Positions 18,672 through 28,087 of a stretch of DNA of 64,000 bases are shown in pieces. The position numbers and the translations under genes are program-made. The stretch is from UBA1422 sp041752735 (GTDB taxonomy: Bacteria > Bacillota > Clostridia > Peptostreptococcales > Anaerovoracaceae): the NCBI GenBank assembly GCA_041752735.1, contig JBGSVW010000029.1:1-64000 (forward strand). Direction: 5' to 3'. Position 1 is the stretch's first letter, and the number at the start of each line of letters is the position of its first letter. The notes under the pieces are model-generated. The model made no database searches. It saw only the letters and a program-made list of their open reading frames with translations, and was not told where the DNA came from.

Positions 18672-20471
18672 ATGGACAACTTATACAAAAAAATGCTAAT
18701 AGAATCACCCTATGGATTCGCCTATCACAGAGTATTGTATGACCATCTGGGGGTGCCGTCCGGTTATGAATGTATCGAAATGAACGACGTTTTTAAACGT
18801 TTGATTCAGGAAACCGATTCGAAGTCTTTTGATTTAAAACTATTGAAAGAGATCTCCGGCACAGAAGAGATTGATTTTAATTGGACAACCCATTATGCAG
18901 AGGTAGCGCAAGGGGAAATGGAGCAAGAATTTGTCCTACATTCTACAGATGAAAATAAATATTATAAAGTAAGAATTTCTTCCCCGGAGAAGTCATTTAT
19001 TGTCACCTGGGCAATAGATATTACTGAAGAAACAATAAAGTCATTAGAGCATGCACAGTTATTAAAAACCTATGAAAATGTCATTGAAGGCTCAAATCTG
19101 GGGATTTGGGAGTTGAATGTCCCAACAGGCGAAGAGATTATCAATGAGCGTTGGGCTGAAATGATCGGATATACCATTGAGGAACTCTCACCAATCAGCG
19201 TGGAAACATGGCGTGACAAAATGCATCCTGATGACTGGGAAAGAATTCAACCGAAACTGAAACAAGGATATGAAAAGGGGTATGGACACTATACCATCGA
19301 ATTTAGGATGAGGCACAAGAACGGAAGCTGGGTTTGGATCATTGGGCGGGGAAAGGTGAATTCTTGGACCTCGGATGGGAAACCTCTCCTAACAAGCGGA
19401 ACCCATACCGATATCACGGCAATTAAGCAGTCGGAAGAAGAGATGCTATACCTCAGTTACCATGACCCGTTAACGAAGTTATATAACAGAAGATTTTATG
19501 AAGAAGAGTTGGCACGACTGGATGTTGAAAGAAATCTGCCGATTACTTTGATTATGGCTGATGTAAATGGTCTTAAACTTGTAAATGATGCATTCGGGCA
19601 TGAAAAGGGAGACCGACTTCTTCAGATGATTGCAAAAATAATTAAGGATAAATGCCGAAGCGATGAAATTGTTTCACGAATTGGCGGTGATGAATTCATT
19701 ATTTTATTGCCAAAAACCAATGAGGACGAAGCAAAATTACTCATAGACAGAATCCATTCCGCTGTTGAAAAAAGACGCGAAAAAAACAGCATCATGTCTC
19801 TTTCTTTAGGATATGCGGTCAAAGTCAACACGCAAGAGCGTATGAATGATATTTTTAAAAGTGCCGAAGACGATATGTATCGACATAAGCTAGCTGAAAG
19901 ACTAAGCATGCGTAGCAAATCCATCGATTTGATCATGAACTCATTGTATGAAAAAAACAATCGGGAGATGCATCATTCAAAACGTGTCGCAGATATCTGC
20001 GAATTGATTGCCTCGCATATGTATTTTTCCCAAGCGGAAGTCAGGCAAATCAAGCTGGCCGGCCTCGTGCATGACATAGGCAAAATAGGAATCGGCAATT
20101 CAATTCTGGATAAAGATGGACCTTTAACAAATGACGAATATATGGAAATACAAAAGCATTCAGAGGCAGGTCATCGAATTCTAAGTTCGGTCAGTGAGTT
20201 TTCGGAAATCGCGGAATATGTTTTAGCACATCAAGAACGTTGGGATGGAACCGGTTATCCTCAGGCCTTGAAAGGGGAAGAAATCCCCATACAAGCGAGA
20301 ATGATTGCCATAGCCGATGCCTATGATGCCATGACCGTTGAAAGAACATATCGTGACAAAATCAGTCCATTACTAGCAGTTGAAGAGATCAAGAAATGCG
20401 CCGGAAAACAATTTGACCCCCAGATTGTCGGGGTCTTCGTGGAGAAAGTATTCAAGAACCTTGGAGATTAG
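18672..20471 (+). CDS. PAS-GGDEF-HD-GYP c-di-GMP signalling protein
   Basis: 599 residues without a membrane segment. A PAS-like N-terminus is followed by a PAS_3-type domain (about 135-255), a GGDEF domain with intact GGDEF near 338, and an HD-GYP domain with HD near 466 and GTGYP near 527. GGDEF makes c-di-GMP from two GTP and HD-GYP degrades it, so the protein may switch between the two. The product-inhibition RxxD site is altered (RSDE) where three paralogues here keep it. AGGAAGAGAG precedes the ATG. It is the first gene of a run of closely spaced signalling genes. Confidence 0.9.
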   Translation: MDNLYKKMLIESPYGFAYHRVLYDHLGVPSGYECIEMNDVFKRLIQETDSKSFDLKLLKEISGTEEIDFNWTTHYAEVAQGEMEQEFVLHSTDENKYYKVRISSPEKSFIVTWAIDITEETIKSLEHAQLLKTYENVIEGSNLGIWELNVPTGEEIINERWAEMIGYTIEELSPISVETWRDKMHPDDWERIQPKLKQGYEKGYGHYTIEFRMRHKNGSWVWIIGRGKVNSWTSDGKPLLTSGTHTDITAIKQSEEEMLYLSYHDPLTKLYNRRFYEEELARLDVERNLPITLIMADVNGLKLVNDAFGHEKGDRLLQMIAKIIKDKCRSDEIVSRIGGDEFIILLPKTNEDEAKLLIDRIHSAVEKRREKNSIMSLSLGYAVKVNTQERMNDIFKSAEDDMYRHKLAERLSMRSKSIDLIMNSLYEKNNREMHHSKRVADICELIASHMYFSQAEVRQIKLAGLVHDIGKIGIGNSILDKDGPLTNDEYMEIQKHSEAGHRILSSVSEFSEIAEYVLAHQERWDGTGYPQALKGEEIPIQARMIAIADAYDAMTVERTYRDKISPLLAVEEIKKCAGKQFDPQIVGVFVEKVFKNLGD

Positions 20472-20480
20472 GAGAACTGT

Positions 20481-22811
20481 ATGTCCAAACTGATTGTATT
20501 TATTCTTGCATTTTTTTTCTTGGCGTTGTACTTTATTCCAAGTGCAGTTCTTTCTGAAACTGAGCCTACGAAGGATAGTGATTCGGATGAGGTTGTTTAC
20601 AAGAGCGCAACTGAATTTGACTATCCCCCATTTTCTGTAACCAGCAGTGGGAAAGCTGATGGATTTTCTGTCGAGCTCCTCAAGGCTGTTGCACAGGAAA
20701 CAGGAATACAAGTGAGTTTCAAAATTGACCAGTGGGCGGTGATTAAGGAAGAATTAAGAAACGGGCAGCTTGACGTTTTGCCGCTGGTTAGCTATTCCGA
20801 GGAACGTGATCAATATTATGATTTTTCTGTTCCTTATATCGTCATGTACGGAAATATTTTTCTAAAAGAAAGCAACACTGATATAAAAAGTGAAGACGAC
20901 TTGGAAGGAAAACGCATCGCTGTTATGGATGGAGATACAGCTCATGATTATGCTGTAAGCAAAGGGTTTTCAGAGGAACTCATTTTAACTGCAACATTTC
21001 AAGAGGCATTTCAACTTTTGGCAGATGGGCAGTGCGATGCAGTTCTTGCACAAAGTCTGGTTGGTGAAAAAATAATCAGCGATATGGGGCTGAAGAAGAT
21101 AGTGGCCTTAAACAAGCTGGCTGATGACGGGGTATCTAGAATAAAAGTAACCTTGACCGGCTTCGAACAAAAATTTTGTTTTGCAGTCAAAGAAGGAGAT
21201 AAGGAGCTTTTGGCGAAACTTAACGAGGGGCTTGCCGTTATCTCAGTAAATGGCACTTATAATAAACTATATGAGAAATGGTTCCCATTCTTGATTGATA
21301 ACACCCCCTCCTTTAAGGAAATCGCTAAATATCTGGCGTTGATTCTTATCCCACTGGGCTTTGCTGTATTGATTTTTTCCAACCTTATTGTTAGAAGACA
21401 GGTAAGAAGACAAACATGGGAACTTAAAAGTGCCAATGAAGCTAAAAGCAGATTCTTGGCAAACATGAGTCATGAACTTAGAACCCCATTGAATGCAATT
21501 TTGGGGTATTCTGCCTTAATGCTGAAAGATAAATCTCTCAGCGATGAAGGGCACAGAGATTTGCAGATCATCAACAAAAGCGGAAATCATCTTCTGTCGC
21601 TCATTAACGATATTTTGGAAATCACGAAGATTGAATCCCAAAAGAGTGTTTTGCAGATTCAGACATTTAATGTGTTTGAGATGCTAAGTGAAATCGAGGA
21701 AATGTTTGCGCTAGAATGTGATAAAAAAAATATCCAACTAGAAGTGCGCGGCAAAGACAAAGTCAATATCAATGTCAGCGGTGACTCAATGAAAATGAGA
21801 GTCGTTTTGATCAACCAGATTGGCAATGCAATCAAGTTTACTGAAAAAGGTGGCGTTATTATTGACCTCTCGGGAAGCATACTTATGAAAGACGAGTTGG
21901 TTTTCGCTGTGAAAGTGATTGATTCGGGCAGTGGAATATCTGATGAGGACATTAAAAAGCTCTTCAAGCAATTCTCGCAAACCGAAAGCGGAAAAAAACA
22001 ATCTGTCGGGACGGGACTGGGCCTAGCTATTAGCCAAGAGTATATAAGATTGATGAAAGGTGAGATACGCGTCGACAGTCATCCAGAAACTGGAAGCAAC
22101 TTTTATTTTACAATTGCTCTACCGGTGGATGCAGGGGAAACAAGCATGAATAAACTTGCATTTGAAAATCTTGATATTAAATATATGGGTGCCAACCCAG
22201 CGCCTAAAATGTTGGTTGTTGATGACTCCCCTGAGAGCAGAGAACTCATATTAGGTATGCTCAAGTCCATGGGATTTTTAACCTATGAAGCAGTGGATGG
22301 CCAGCAGGCGATTGAGGTTGCGCTTACGCAACAACCTAATGTGATATGGATGGATATTCGGATGCCGGTTATGGATGGCCTTGAAGCAACGCGTAGGATA
22401 AAAGTTTCGGATGCTAACAGGAGCATCAAGATTATTGCGGTATCGGCTCATGTGTTTTCAGAAGAACGAACCGAAATACTTGCTGCCGGTTGCGATGATT
22501 TTATCTGTAAACCGTTTTCTCAAAACGATATTGTAAATATGCTAAAGAAACATCTTGAGTATGAGTTCTGTGATAATATAAACGTTAGAGGAATCATTAA
22601 AAGCGCTGTTGAATCATTTCCCCCTACAGAGCTTGAAGAATTTCGCAGTGCGTTATTATATCTTAACATTGACGAACTTCTACAAATTCTTGAAAGGTTA
22701 TCAGAAAGAGAGCCTGAAAATGCCTCAATAATTAAGAATGAAATCGAAGCAATGCATTTAACCGAGTTGCACAATATTATACTTGAAGTGACTAATAACG
22801 TGGAGGAGTAA
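20481..22811 (+). CDS. Hybrid histidine kinase with solute-binding sensor
   Basis: 776 residues: signal/anchor (1-25), an SBP_bac_3 extracellular domain (about 35-265) like amino-acid binding proteins, a membrane helix (about 280-300), a HisKA domain with the phospho-acceptor in NMSHELRTPLNA (His near 330), an ATPase domain (GTGLGLAIS), and a receiver with phospho-acceptor Asp near 624 (WMDIRMP). About 80 unassigned residues follow. No His-phosphotransfer domain is obvious. It lies 9 bp after and 3 bp before GGDEF/HD-GYP genes, and the next protein starts with a receiver, so it probably feeds an external ligand signal to that protein. Confidence 0.9.
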   Translation: MSKLIVFILAFFFLALYFIPSAVLSETEPTKDSDSDEVVYKSATEFDYPPFSVTSSGKADGFSVELLKAVAQETGIQVSFKIDQWAVIKEELRNGQLDVLPLVSYSEERDQYYDFSVPYIVMYGNIFLKESNTDIKSEDDLEGKRIAVMDGDTAHDYAVSKGFSEELILTATFQEAFQLLADGQCDAVLAQSLVGEKIISDMGLKKIVALNKLADDGVSRIKVTLTGFEQKFCFAVKEGDKELLAKLNEGLAVISVNGTYNKLYEKWFPFLIDNTPSFKEIAKYLALILIPLGFAVLIFSNLIVRRQVRRQTWELKSANEAKSRFLANMSHELRTPLNAILGYSALMLKDKSLSDEGHRDLQIINKSGNHLLSLINDILEITKIESQKSVLQIQTFNVFEMLSEIEEMFALECDKKNIQLEVRGKDKVNINVSGDSMKMRVVLINQIGNAIKFTEKGGVIIDLSGSILMKDELVFAVKVIDSGSGISDEDIKKLFKQFSQTESGKKQSVGTGLGLAISQEYIRLMKGEIRVDSHPETGSNFYFTIALPVDAGETSMNKLAFENLDIKYMGANPAPKMLVVDDSPESRELILGMLKSMGFLTYEAVDGQQAIEVALTQQPNVIWMDIRMPVMDGLEATRRIKVSDANRSIKIIAVSAHVFSEERTEILAAGCDDFICKPFSQNDIVNMLKKHLEYEFCDNINVRGIIKSAVESFPPTELEEFRSALLYLNIDELLQILERLSEREPENASIIKNEIEAMHLTELHNIILEVTNNVEE

Positions 22812-22814
22812 GCG

Positions 22815-24665
22815 ATGACAAGCACTTTTGAAAGCACAAACTACATACCGGAAATAATGCTGATTGACGATTCAAGTGCCAGCCTTATATTGCTAACCAG
22901 ACTTCTGCAAGAACATGGATTTTTGGTCCGTGCAGCGGATAGCGGCGCATTGGCAATTGAATCAATTCGACTTAAGCAGCCGGATATTGTGTTACTTGAC
23001 GTGCGAATGCCTGGCATGAATGGATTTGAGGTTTGTTCCAAACTGAAGAACGACTTGACTACGCGCAATATCCCAGTCATATTTATCACGGCCTTGGGGG
23101 ATACGAATAGCAAGGTAGATGGATTCAATGTGGGAGGATCAGACTTTATATGTAAACCTTTTGATGAAGGTGAAGTCCTTTCCAGAATAAAAAACCAGCT
23201 TGAAATTGCCGGACTCAACAAAAGGTTGCATGAAACAAATCGTAAACTCGAAATAGAAAAAGAACTTTTGAAAATTACTTTAATGTCCATTGGAGATGGT
23301 GTTATCTGTTGCGATAATGAATCCCAGGTAACCATGATGAATGAGATTGCAATGGGGATGACGGGTTGGTATGGTGACAGTGCCATTGGCAAGCCTTTCA
23401 AAACTGTTTTCAACATTGTCAATGAAGCCACAAGAAAACTGGATTTTGATCCTATGGAGAGGGTACTTCGTACTGGGAAAATTATCGGACTTGCCAATCA
23501 TACAATTTTAATATCAAAAGATGGGATAGAAAGACCTATTGCGGATAGTGCTGCGCCGATATTCGATAATGAAGGGGAAATCGTCGGTGCGGTATTGGTG
23601 TTCCGAGACGTGACAAGAGAGAAGAACCATATCAATGAAATTGAGTATTTGAGTTACCACGATCAGCTTACTGGGCTATTCAACAGAAGATTTTTCGAAG
23701 AAGAGTTGAGAAGACTCGATACCTCAAGAAGCTTCCCATTAACCCTTGTAATGGGTGATTTAAACGGTTTGAAAATGGCAAATGATGCGTTTGGACATGC
23801 AGCTGGTGATGAACTTCTGAAAAAAACCGCGGAAATGCTAAAAAAATGCTTTCGGCAAGAGGATATTATTTGCCGATTTGGTGGGGATGAATTTGTGATG
23901 ATTCTACCTTGCACAGACGTAAAGACAGCAGAGGTCATTGTTAGACGTTTTCAAGACAAATTAAAAGATATTGAAATGGAAAAAGGTATTCTGTCTATTT
24001 CTTTCGGGTGGGAAGCAAAGACATTGGAAAACCAGAGCATATGGGATATACTTAAGTGTGCGGAAGATAACATGTACAAGATGAAAATGATGGATAGCCC
24101 TAGTGTAAGAAGTGCGACCATCAACACGATTGTAAAGACACTATATGAAAAAAATTCCCGCGAGGAGGAACATTCGAAGAGGGTAAGCGATTTAAGCGCA
24201 ATGCTCGCAACATCACTAAATTTTTCTGATGCCGATGTGAATCGAGTCAAAACGGCAGGATTACTCCATGATATAGGAAAAATAGTGGTGCCGGATTATG
24301 TTCTTGAAAAGCCGGGAAACCTGGACGAAACTGAGTGGGGCTTTATAAAAAAGCACCCCGAAACAGGATACCGAATACTAAGCGGAAGCCCTGAGATGGC
24401 AGACCTTGCCGATACAATTTTACAGCATCATGAGAGATGGGATGGTGGGGGATATCCAAACTGCATTATGGGAAGCGATATTGACAAATTTGCTAGAATC
24501 ATTGCAATAGCGGATGCTTATGATGCCATGACCAGACTCAGGCCATACAAAAAATCACTGCTACCTGAGCATGCTATGTTTGAAATCAAGGATAAAGCAG
24601 GAAGCCAGTTTGATCCTGAATACGCCTTGAAATTTGTTGAAATGCTTCAGCAAGTCACCGAATAA
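22815..24665 (+). CDS. REC-PAS-GGDEF-HD-GYP response regulator
   Basis: 616 residues: a receiver domain (1-125; LIDDSS, phospho-acceptor in VLLDVRMPGMNG, CKPFDEGE), a coiled linker, a PAS domain (about 150-275), GGDEF (motif near 354, RQED inhibitory site kept) and HD-GYP (HD near 483, GGGYP near 544). It both makes and breaks c-di-GMP in principle, probably under phosphorylation by the hybrid kinase three bases upstream. GGAGGAG precedes the ATG. Confidence 0.9.
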   Translation: MTSTFESTNYIPEIMLIDDSSASLILLTRLLQEHGFLVRAADSGALAIESIRLKQPDIVLLDVRMPGMNGFEVCSKLKNDLTTRNIPVIFITALGDTNSKVDGFNVGGSDFICKPFDEGEVLSRIKNQLEIAGLNKRLHETNRKLEIEKELLKITLMSIGDGVICCDNESQVTMMNEIAMGMTGWYGDSAIGKPFKTVFNIVNEATRKLDFDPMERVLRTGKIIGLANHTILISKDGIERPIADSAAPIFDNEGEIVGAVLVFRDVTREKNHINEIEYLSYHDQLTGLFNRRFFEEELRRLDTSRSFPLTLVMGDLNGLKMANDAFGHAAGDELLKKTAEMLKKCFRQEDIICRFGGDEFVMILPCTDVKTAEVIVRRFQDKLKDIEMEKGILSISFGWEAKTLENQSIWDILKCAEDNMYKMKMMDSPSVRSATINTIVKTLYEKNSREEEHSKRVSDLSAMLATSLNFSDADVNRVKTAGLLHDIGKIVVPDYVLEKPGNLDETEWGFIKKHPETGYRILSGSPEMADLADTILQHHERWDGGGYPNCIMGSDIDKFARIIAIADAYDAMTRLRPYKKSLLPEHAMFEIKDKAGSQFDPEYALKFVEMLQQVTE

Positions 24666-24674
24666 GGAGAAAAA

Positions 24675-26399
24675 ATGGACCCGAGGAGTTTGAGTAGCCT
24701 CTGCGAAATTACGCAGACTGAGAAGGCTGATTCGATGAATACTAAGTCGACTAGGCAAATAATGTTAGATAGCCTTCCTTTTTTCGTGTGGTTGAAAGAC
24801 TTAGAAGGGAAATACATAGCGGTCAACAAAGCCTTTGTGGATTATACCGGGTTAAAAGAAGAAAATATTATTGGGAAAACTGATTTCGACATATTTACAG
24901 AGGCGGAGGCCAAAATCTATGCCGCAAGCGATCAAGCTATTTTAAATGGAAGTACTCAAGTCTATTTTGAATCCGTAGTCGGTGATGAATGGAAAGAAGA
25001 ATTTAAAAATTTAGTGTTGGATGAATCGGGTAACGCAATCGGCACGGTGGGCTATTCTCGTTACATTACAAGCCGTAAAATCATGGAAGCCGCACTAAAA
25101 GAGAGTGAAAGAAGCAAGGGTACTTTGATTTCCAATTTACCGGGGGTGGCATTCCGGTGCATCAATGACAAAGACTGGACCATGACTTTTTTGTCTGACG
25201 GGTGCTTTGACTTGACAGGGTATCGCCCGGAAGAACTGTTGGGGAATAAAGTCATCTCATACAATGAACTAATCAGTCCAAAATACAGAGAAAGCAACTA
25301 TGACAAATGGGAGCAAGATGCTTTAGAAAACCGAAAAACCAATGACGAGTACGTTATCATCACCAAATCCGGTAAAGAAAAATGGGTATGGGAGCAATCG
25401 GTACCGGTACAGGACAAAGACGGAAACTACACAGAGCGAGAAGGGCTGATTATCGATATCACACAGACGAAACGGATGATCACTGAGCTTGATGAAAGCG
25501 AAGACCGATTCAGAACCATATTTGAGAAAGCACCAATCGGTATTGGGATATTCCATACGGATTCTGGGTTTGTTGAAGAGTTAAATCCGACATTTGAAAA
25601 AATTGTAGGCAGAAAAATAGAAGAACTCAGAGCACTTGACTGGAGAGCATATTCCCACCCGGAAGAAATTCAACATAATTTAGATAAACTAAAAAGGCTA
25701 AAACAAAAGGAAATAGACAGCTTCACCATGCGTAAAAGATTCATTAAACCCGACGGTACTATTGTCTGGGCGAATATGATGATTGTGCCATTTAAAGCTG
25801 AATCAATTAGAGATATGCATCTTTGTATGATTCAGGACATCACAGACAGCAAGAAAAAAGAAGATGAGATTATATATCTCAGCTACCATGATAGTTTAAC
25901 AGGGCTGTATAACAGGACTTTCTTTGAAGAAGAAAAGAAGCGGTTTGAAGTGAAAAGAAAGCTTCCTATTTCATTGATTATGGGAGATGTCAATGGACTT
26001 AAGATGATTAATGATACCTTTGGTCACGAGGTTGGGGATATTCTTCTTCGAGAAGTTGGAACCATCTTAACTGAGACCTGCAGGGCAGAAGATGTCATCG
26101 CTCGCATTGGAGGAGATGAGTTCGTTATTTTGCTAGCTGACACGGATGAGGAAGCCGTAAATAAACTATGCAATCGAATTGATGAAGCATGTAAAAACTA
26201 TGTGAACAGAATAGATCGTAAAATATTTTATACAAGCATTTCACTTGGTTTCGCCACTAAAACATCAGCTGATCAAAGCCTTGAAGCCTTACTTAATGAT
26301 GCTGAAAAAATGTTATATATAAAGAAAAACGCTGAAAGGCAGCACACGAGGGATACAATAATCCGAGCCGCGAGAAAAGGGTATACCAACAAAGAATAA
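24675..26399 (+). CDS. Multi-PAS diguanylate cyclase
   Basis: 574 residues: three PAS domains (about 25-135, 150-270 and 285-395) and a C-terminal GGDEF domain (motif near 478, RAED inhibitory site kept). Unlike the three GGDEF/HD-GYP genes in the run it lacks HD-GYP, so it should only make c-di-GMP. It is soluble, so it senses cytoplasmic signals. AAGGAG precedes the ATG, nine bases after the previous stop. An internal ATG at 24735 is possible but weaker. Confidence 0.9.
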   Translation: MDPRSLSSLCEITQTEKADSMNTKSTRQIMLDSLPFFVWLKDLEGKYIAVNKAFVDYTGLKEENIIGKTDFDIFTEAEAKIYAASDQAILNGSTQVYFESVVGDEWKEEFKNLVLDESGNAIGTVGYSRYITSRKIMEAALKESERSKGTLISNLPGVAFRCINDKDWTMTFLSDGCFDLTGYRPEELLGNKVISYNELISPKYRESNYDKWEQDALENRKTNDEYVIITKSGKEKWVWEQSVPVQDKDGNYTEREGLIIDITQTKRMITELDESEDRFRTIFEKAPIGIGIFHTDSGFVEELNPTFEKIVGRKIEELRALDWRAYSHPEEIQHNLDKLKRLKQKEIDSFTMRKRFIKPDGTIVWANMMIVPFKAESIRDMHLCMIQDITDSKKKEDEIIYLSYHDSLTGLYNRTFFEEEKKRFEVKRKLPISLIMGDVNGLKMINDTFGHEVGDILLREVGTILTETCRAEDVIARIGGDEFVILLADTDEEAVNKLCNRIDEACKNYVNRIDRKIFYTSISLGFATKTSADQSLEALLNDAEKMLYIKKNAERQHTRDTIIRAARKGYTNKE

Positions 26400-26431
26400 T
26401 TTGTATCGGACCCGTAAGGAGGGACTGTATC

Positions 26432-28054
26432 GTGAAAAGAAAATTCTTTGAAGCCATTGATTATGACAGAGTAAATCTTTTACTTGAGGGGTTTAACAAA
26501 TCTACAGGGTTTGTGACGGCCATACTTGACCTTGATGGCAACGTCATTTATAAGTCGGGATGGAGACAAATCTGTACGGAATTCCACAGAAAAAATACAC
26601 AATCGGCGGAAAATTGCATGATTAGCGATACCATTCTTGCAAACAGTATGTCAGGAAGTGAGAAACATCATTTTTATAAATGCAAAAACGGATTGACAGA
26701 TGTTGTTTTGCCCATCGTGATTAAGGGAGAACATGTTGCCAATCTTTTTTCCGGTCAATTCTTCTTTGAAGAACCTGATGTTGCCTTCTTCATTAATCAA
26801 GCCAAGAAATATGGATACGATGAAAAATCATACCTTGAGGCGCTTGCTAAAGTGCCAATTTTGTCAGACGAAGCTGTGAAAGCCAACATGGACTTCTTGC
26901 TTACGATTACCCAGATAATCGCTGAGATCACTTATGAAAAAATAGAGCAAATAGAGCTGAATGAGGCACTGAAAAAGAGTGAAGAAGCCTTGAAGCAGAA
27001 CCAAGCCTCTCTTAAGCAGAATATGAAAGATTTACTGGAATCTCAAAAGATTGCCCACGTAGGAACTTGGAGATTGGATCTAGAGACAGACCAGGTTGTG
27101 TGGTCAAAAGAGCTATACAAAATGTATGGATTTGACTCAACCCTGCCTCCACCCCCCTATACAGAACACATGAAATTATTCACGCAGGAAAGTTGGGACC
27201 TCTTATCTACATCTCTTGAGAAGACACGAAATTCAGGGATCCCTTACGAGCTTGAATTGGAAATGGTAACCGTTAGCGGTACAAATAGATGGATGTGGGT
27301 TCGGGGTGAGGCTACCAAAGATACTGCTGGCAAGATTGTCAGTATCTGGGGAGCAGCTCAGGATATTACAGAGAGAAGGCAGACTGAAATGCAACTTCGT
27401 GAAAGCGAAGAAAGATTTCAGATGCTTTTTGATAAGGCCCCTCTGGGCTATCAATCCCTAGATTTTGATGGAAATTTTGTAGATGTGAACCAAAAGTGGC
27501 TGGATATTTTTGGATACGAAAAAGAAGAAGTCATTGGAAAGTGGTTCGGTGACTTTCTTGTACCAGAATATCGGGATGCCTTCAAGAAGCGATTCCCAAT
27601 TTTTAAGGCACAAGGATATATCCACAGCGAATTTGACATGCTGGAAAAATCCGGTGAAAGAATGTGTATTGCTTTTGACGGGAAAATTGGATATGCCCAG
27701 GATGGCGCATTCAAGCAAACTTACTGTATATTGAAAGACATTACAGTTGAAAAAGAATTGTCCAGGAGCCTGGCCGAAAGCCGCGAGTTAATGCAGGCTA
27801 CTTTGATTTCCGTTGGTGACGGCGTCATCTCTTGTGATATTAAGGGCAAAGTTCAATTCATAAACCCTGTTGCAGAAAGACTTACAGGCTGGAAACAAGC
27901 AGAGGCAATGGGTCAGCCGATTGAAGAAATATTTAATATATATAATGAATTAACAGGAGAAAAACGCGAAAGCATCACCCAGCTGGTGTTTGAGACTGGT
28001 AGTATCGTAGGTCTTGCAAATCATACGGTCTTAATTTCAAAGCAAGAAAACTAA
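26432..28054 (+). CDS. PocR-PAS sensor half of an interrupted c-di-GMP protein
   Basis: 540 residues from a GTG with AAGGAGGG upstream. An N-terminal PocR sensor domain (about 8-175, with Cys residues in CTEFHR, ENC and KCKNG) is followed by a coiled linker and three PAS domains (about 200-315, 320-440, 445-540). The frame ends at TAA (28052) inside the last PAS. The same frame continues with RPIEDCAAPI, matching RPIADSAAPI in the paralogue at 22815, where the codon before the Arg is GAA. A single GAA-to-TAA change has therefore cut the sensor from its output, or it is a sequencing error. Confidence 0.85.
   Translation: MKRKFFEAIDYDRVNLLLEGFNKSTGFVTAILDLDGNVIYKSGWRQICTEFHRKNTQSAENCMISDTILANSMSGSEKHHFYKCKNGLTDVVLPIVIKGEHVANLFSGQFFFEEPDVAFFINQAKKYGYDEKSYLEALAKVPILSDEAVKANMDFLLTITQIIAEITYEKIEQIELNEALKKSEEALKQNQASLKQNMKDLLESQKIAHVGTWRLDLETDQVVWSKELYKMYGFDSTLPPPPYTEHMKLFTQESWDLLSTSLEKTRNSGIPYELELEMVTVSGTNRWMWVRGEATKDTAGKIVSIWGAAQDITERRQTEMQLRESEERFQMLFDKAPLGYQSLDFDGNFVDVNQKWLDIFGYEKEEVIGKWFGDFLVPEYRDAFKKRFPIFKAQGYIHSEFDMLEKSGERMCIAFDGKIGYAQDGAFKQTYCILKDITVEKELSRSLAESRELMQATLISVGDGVISCDIKGKVQFINPVAERLTGWKQAEAMGQPIEEIFNIYNELTGEKRESITQLVFETGSIVGLANHTVLISKQEN
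28052..28054 (+). other. In-frame ochre codon splitting a sensor-GGDEF-HD-GYP gene
   Basis: Reading 26432-29194 as one frame gives a 920-residue protein with this one stop. The flanking residues align without a gap to the paralogue at 22815-24665, so no frameshift is involved. Confidence 0.85.
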
Positions 28055-28087
28055 AGACCTATTGAAGACTGTGCGGCACCAATTATC

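Noticed and set aside
22841..23497. 218-codon open frame on the minus strand
   Set aside because: It is antisense to the receiver/PAS part of a clear GGDEF-HD-GYP gene and shows no recognisable protein or ribosome binding site.
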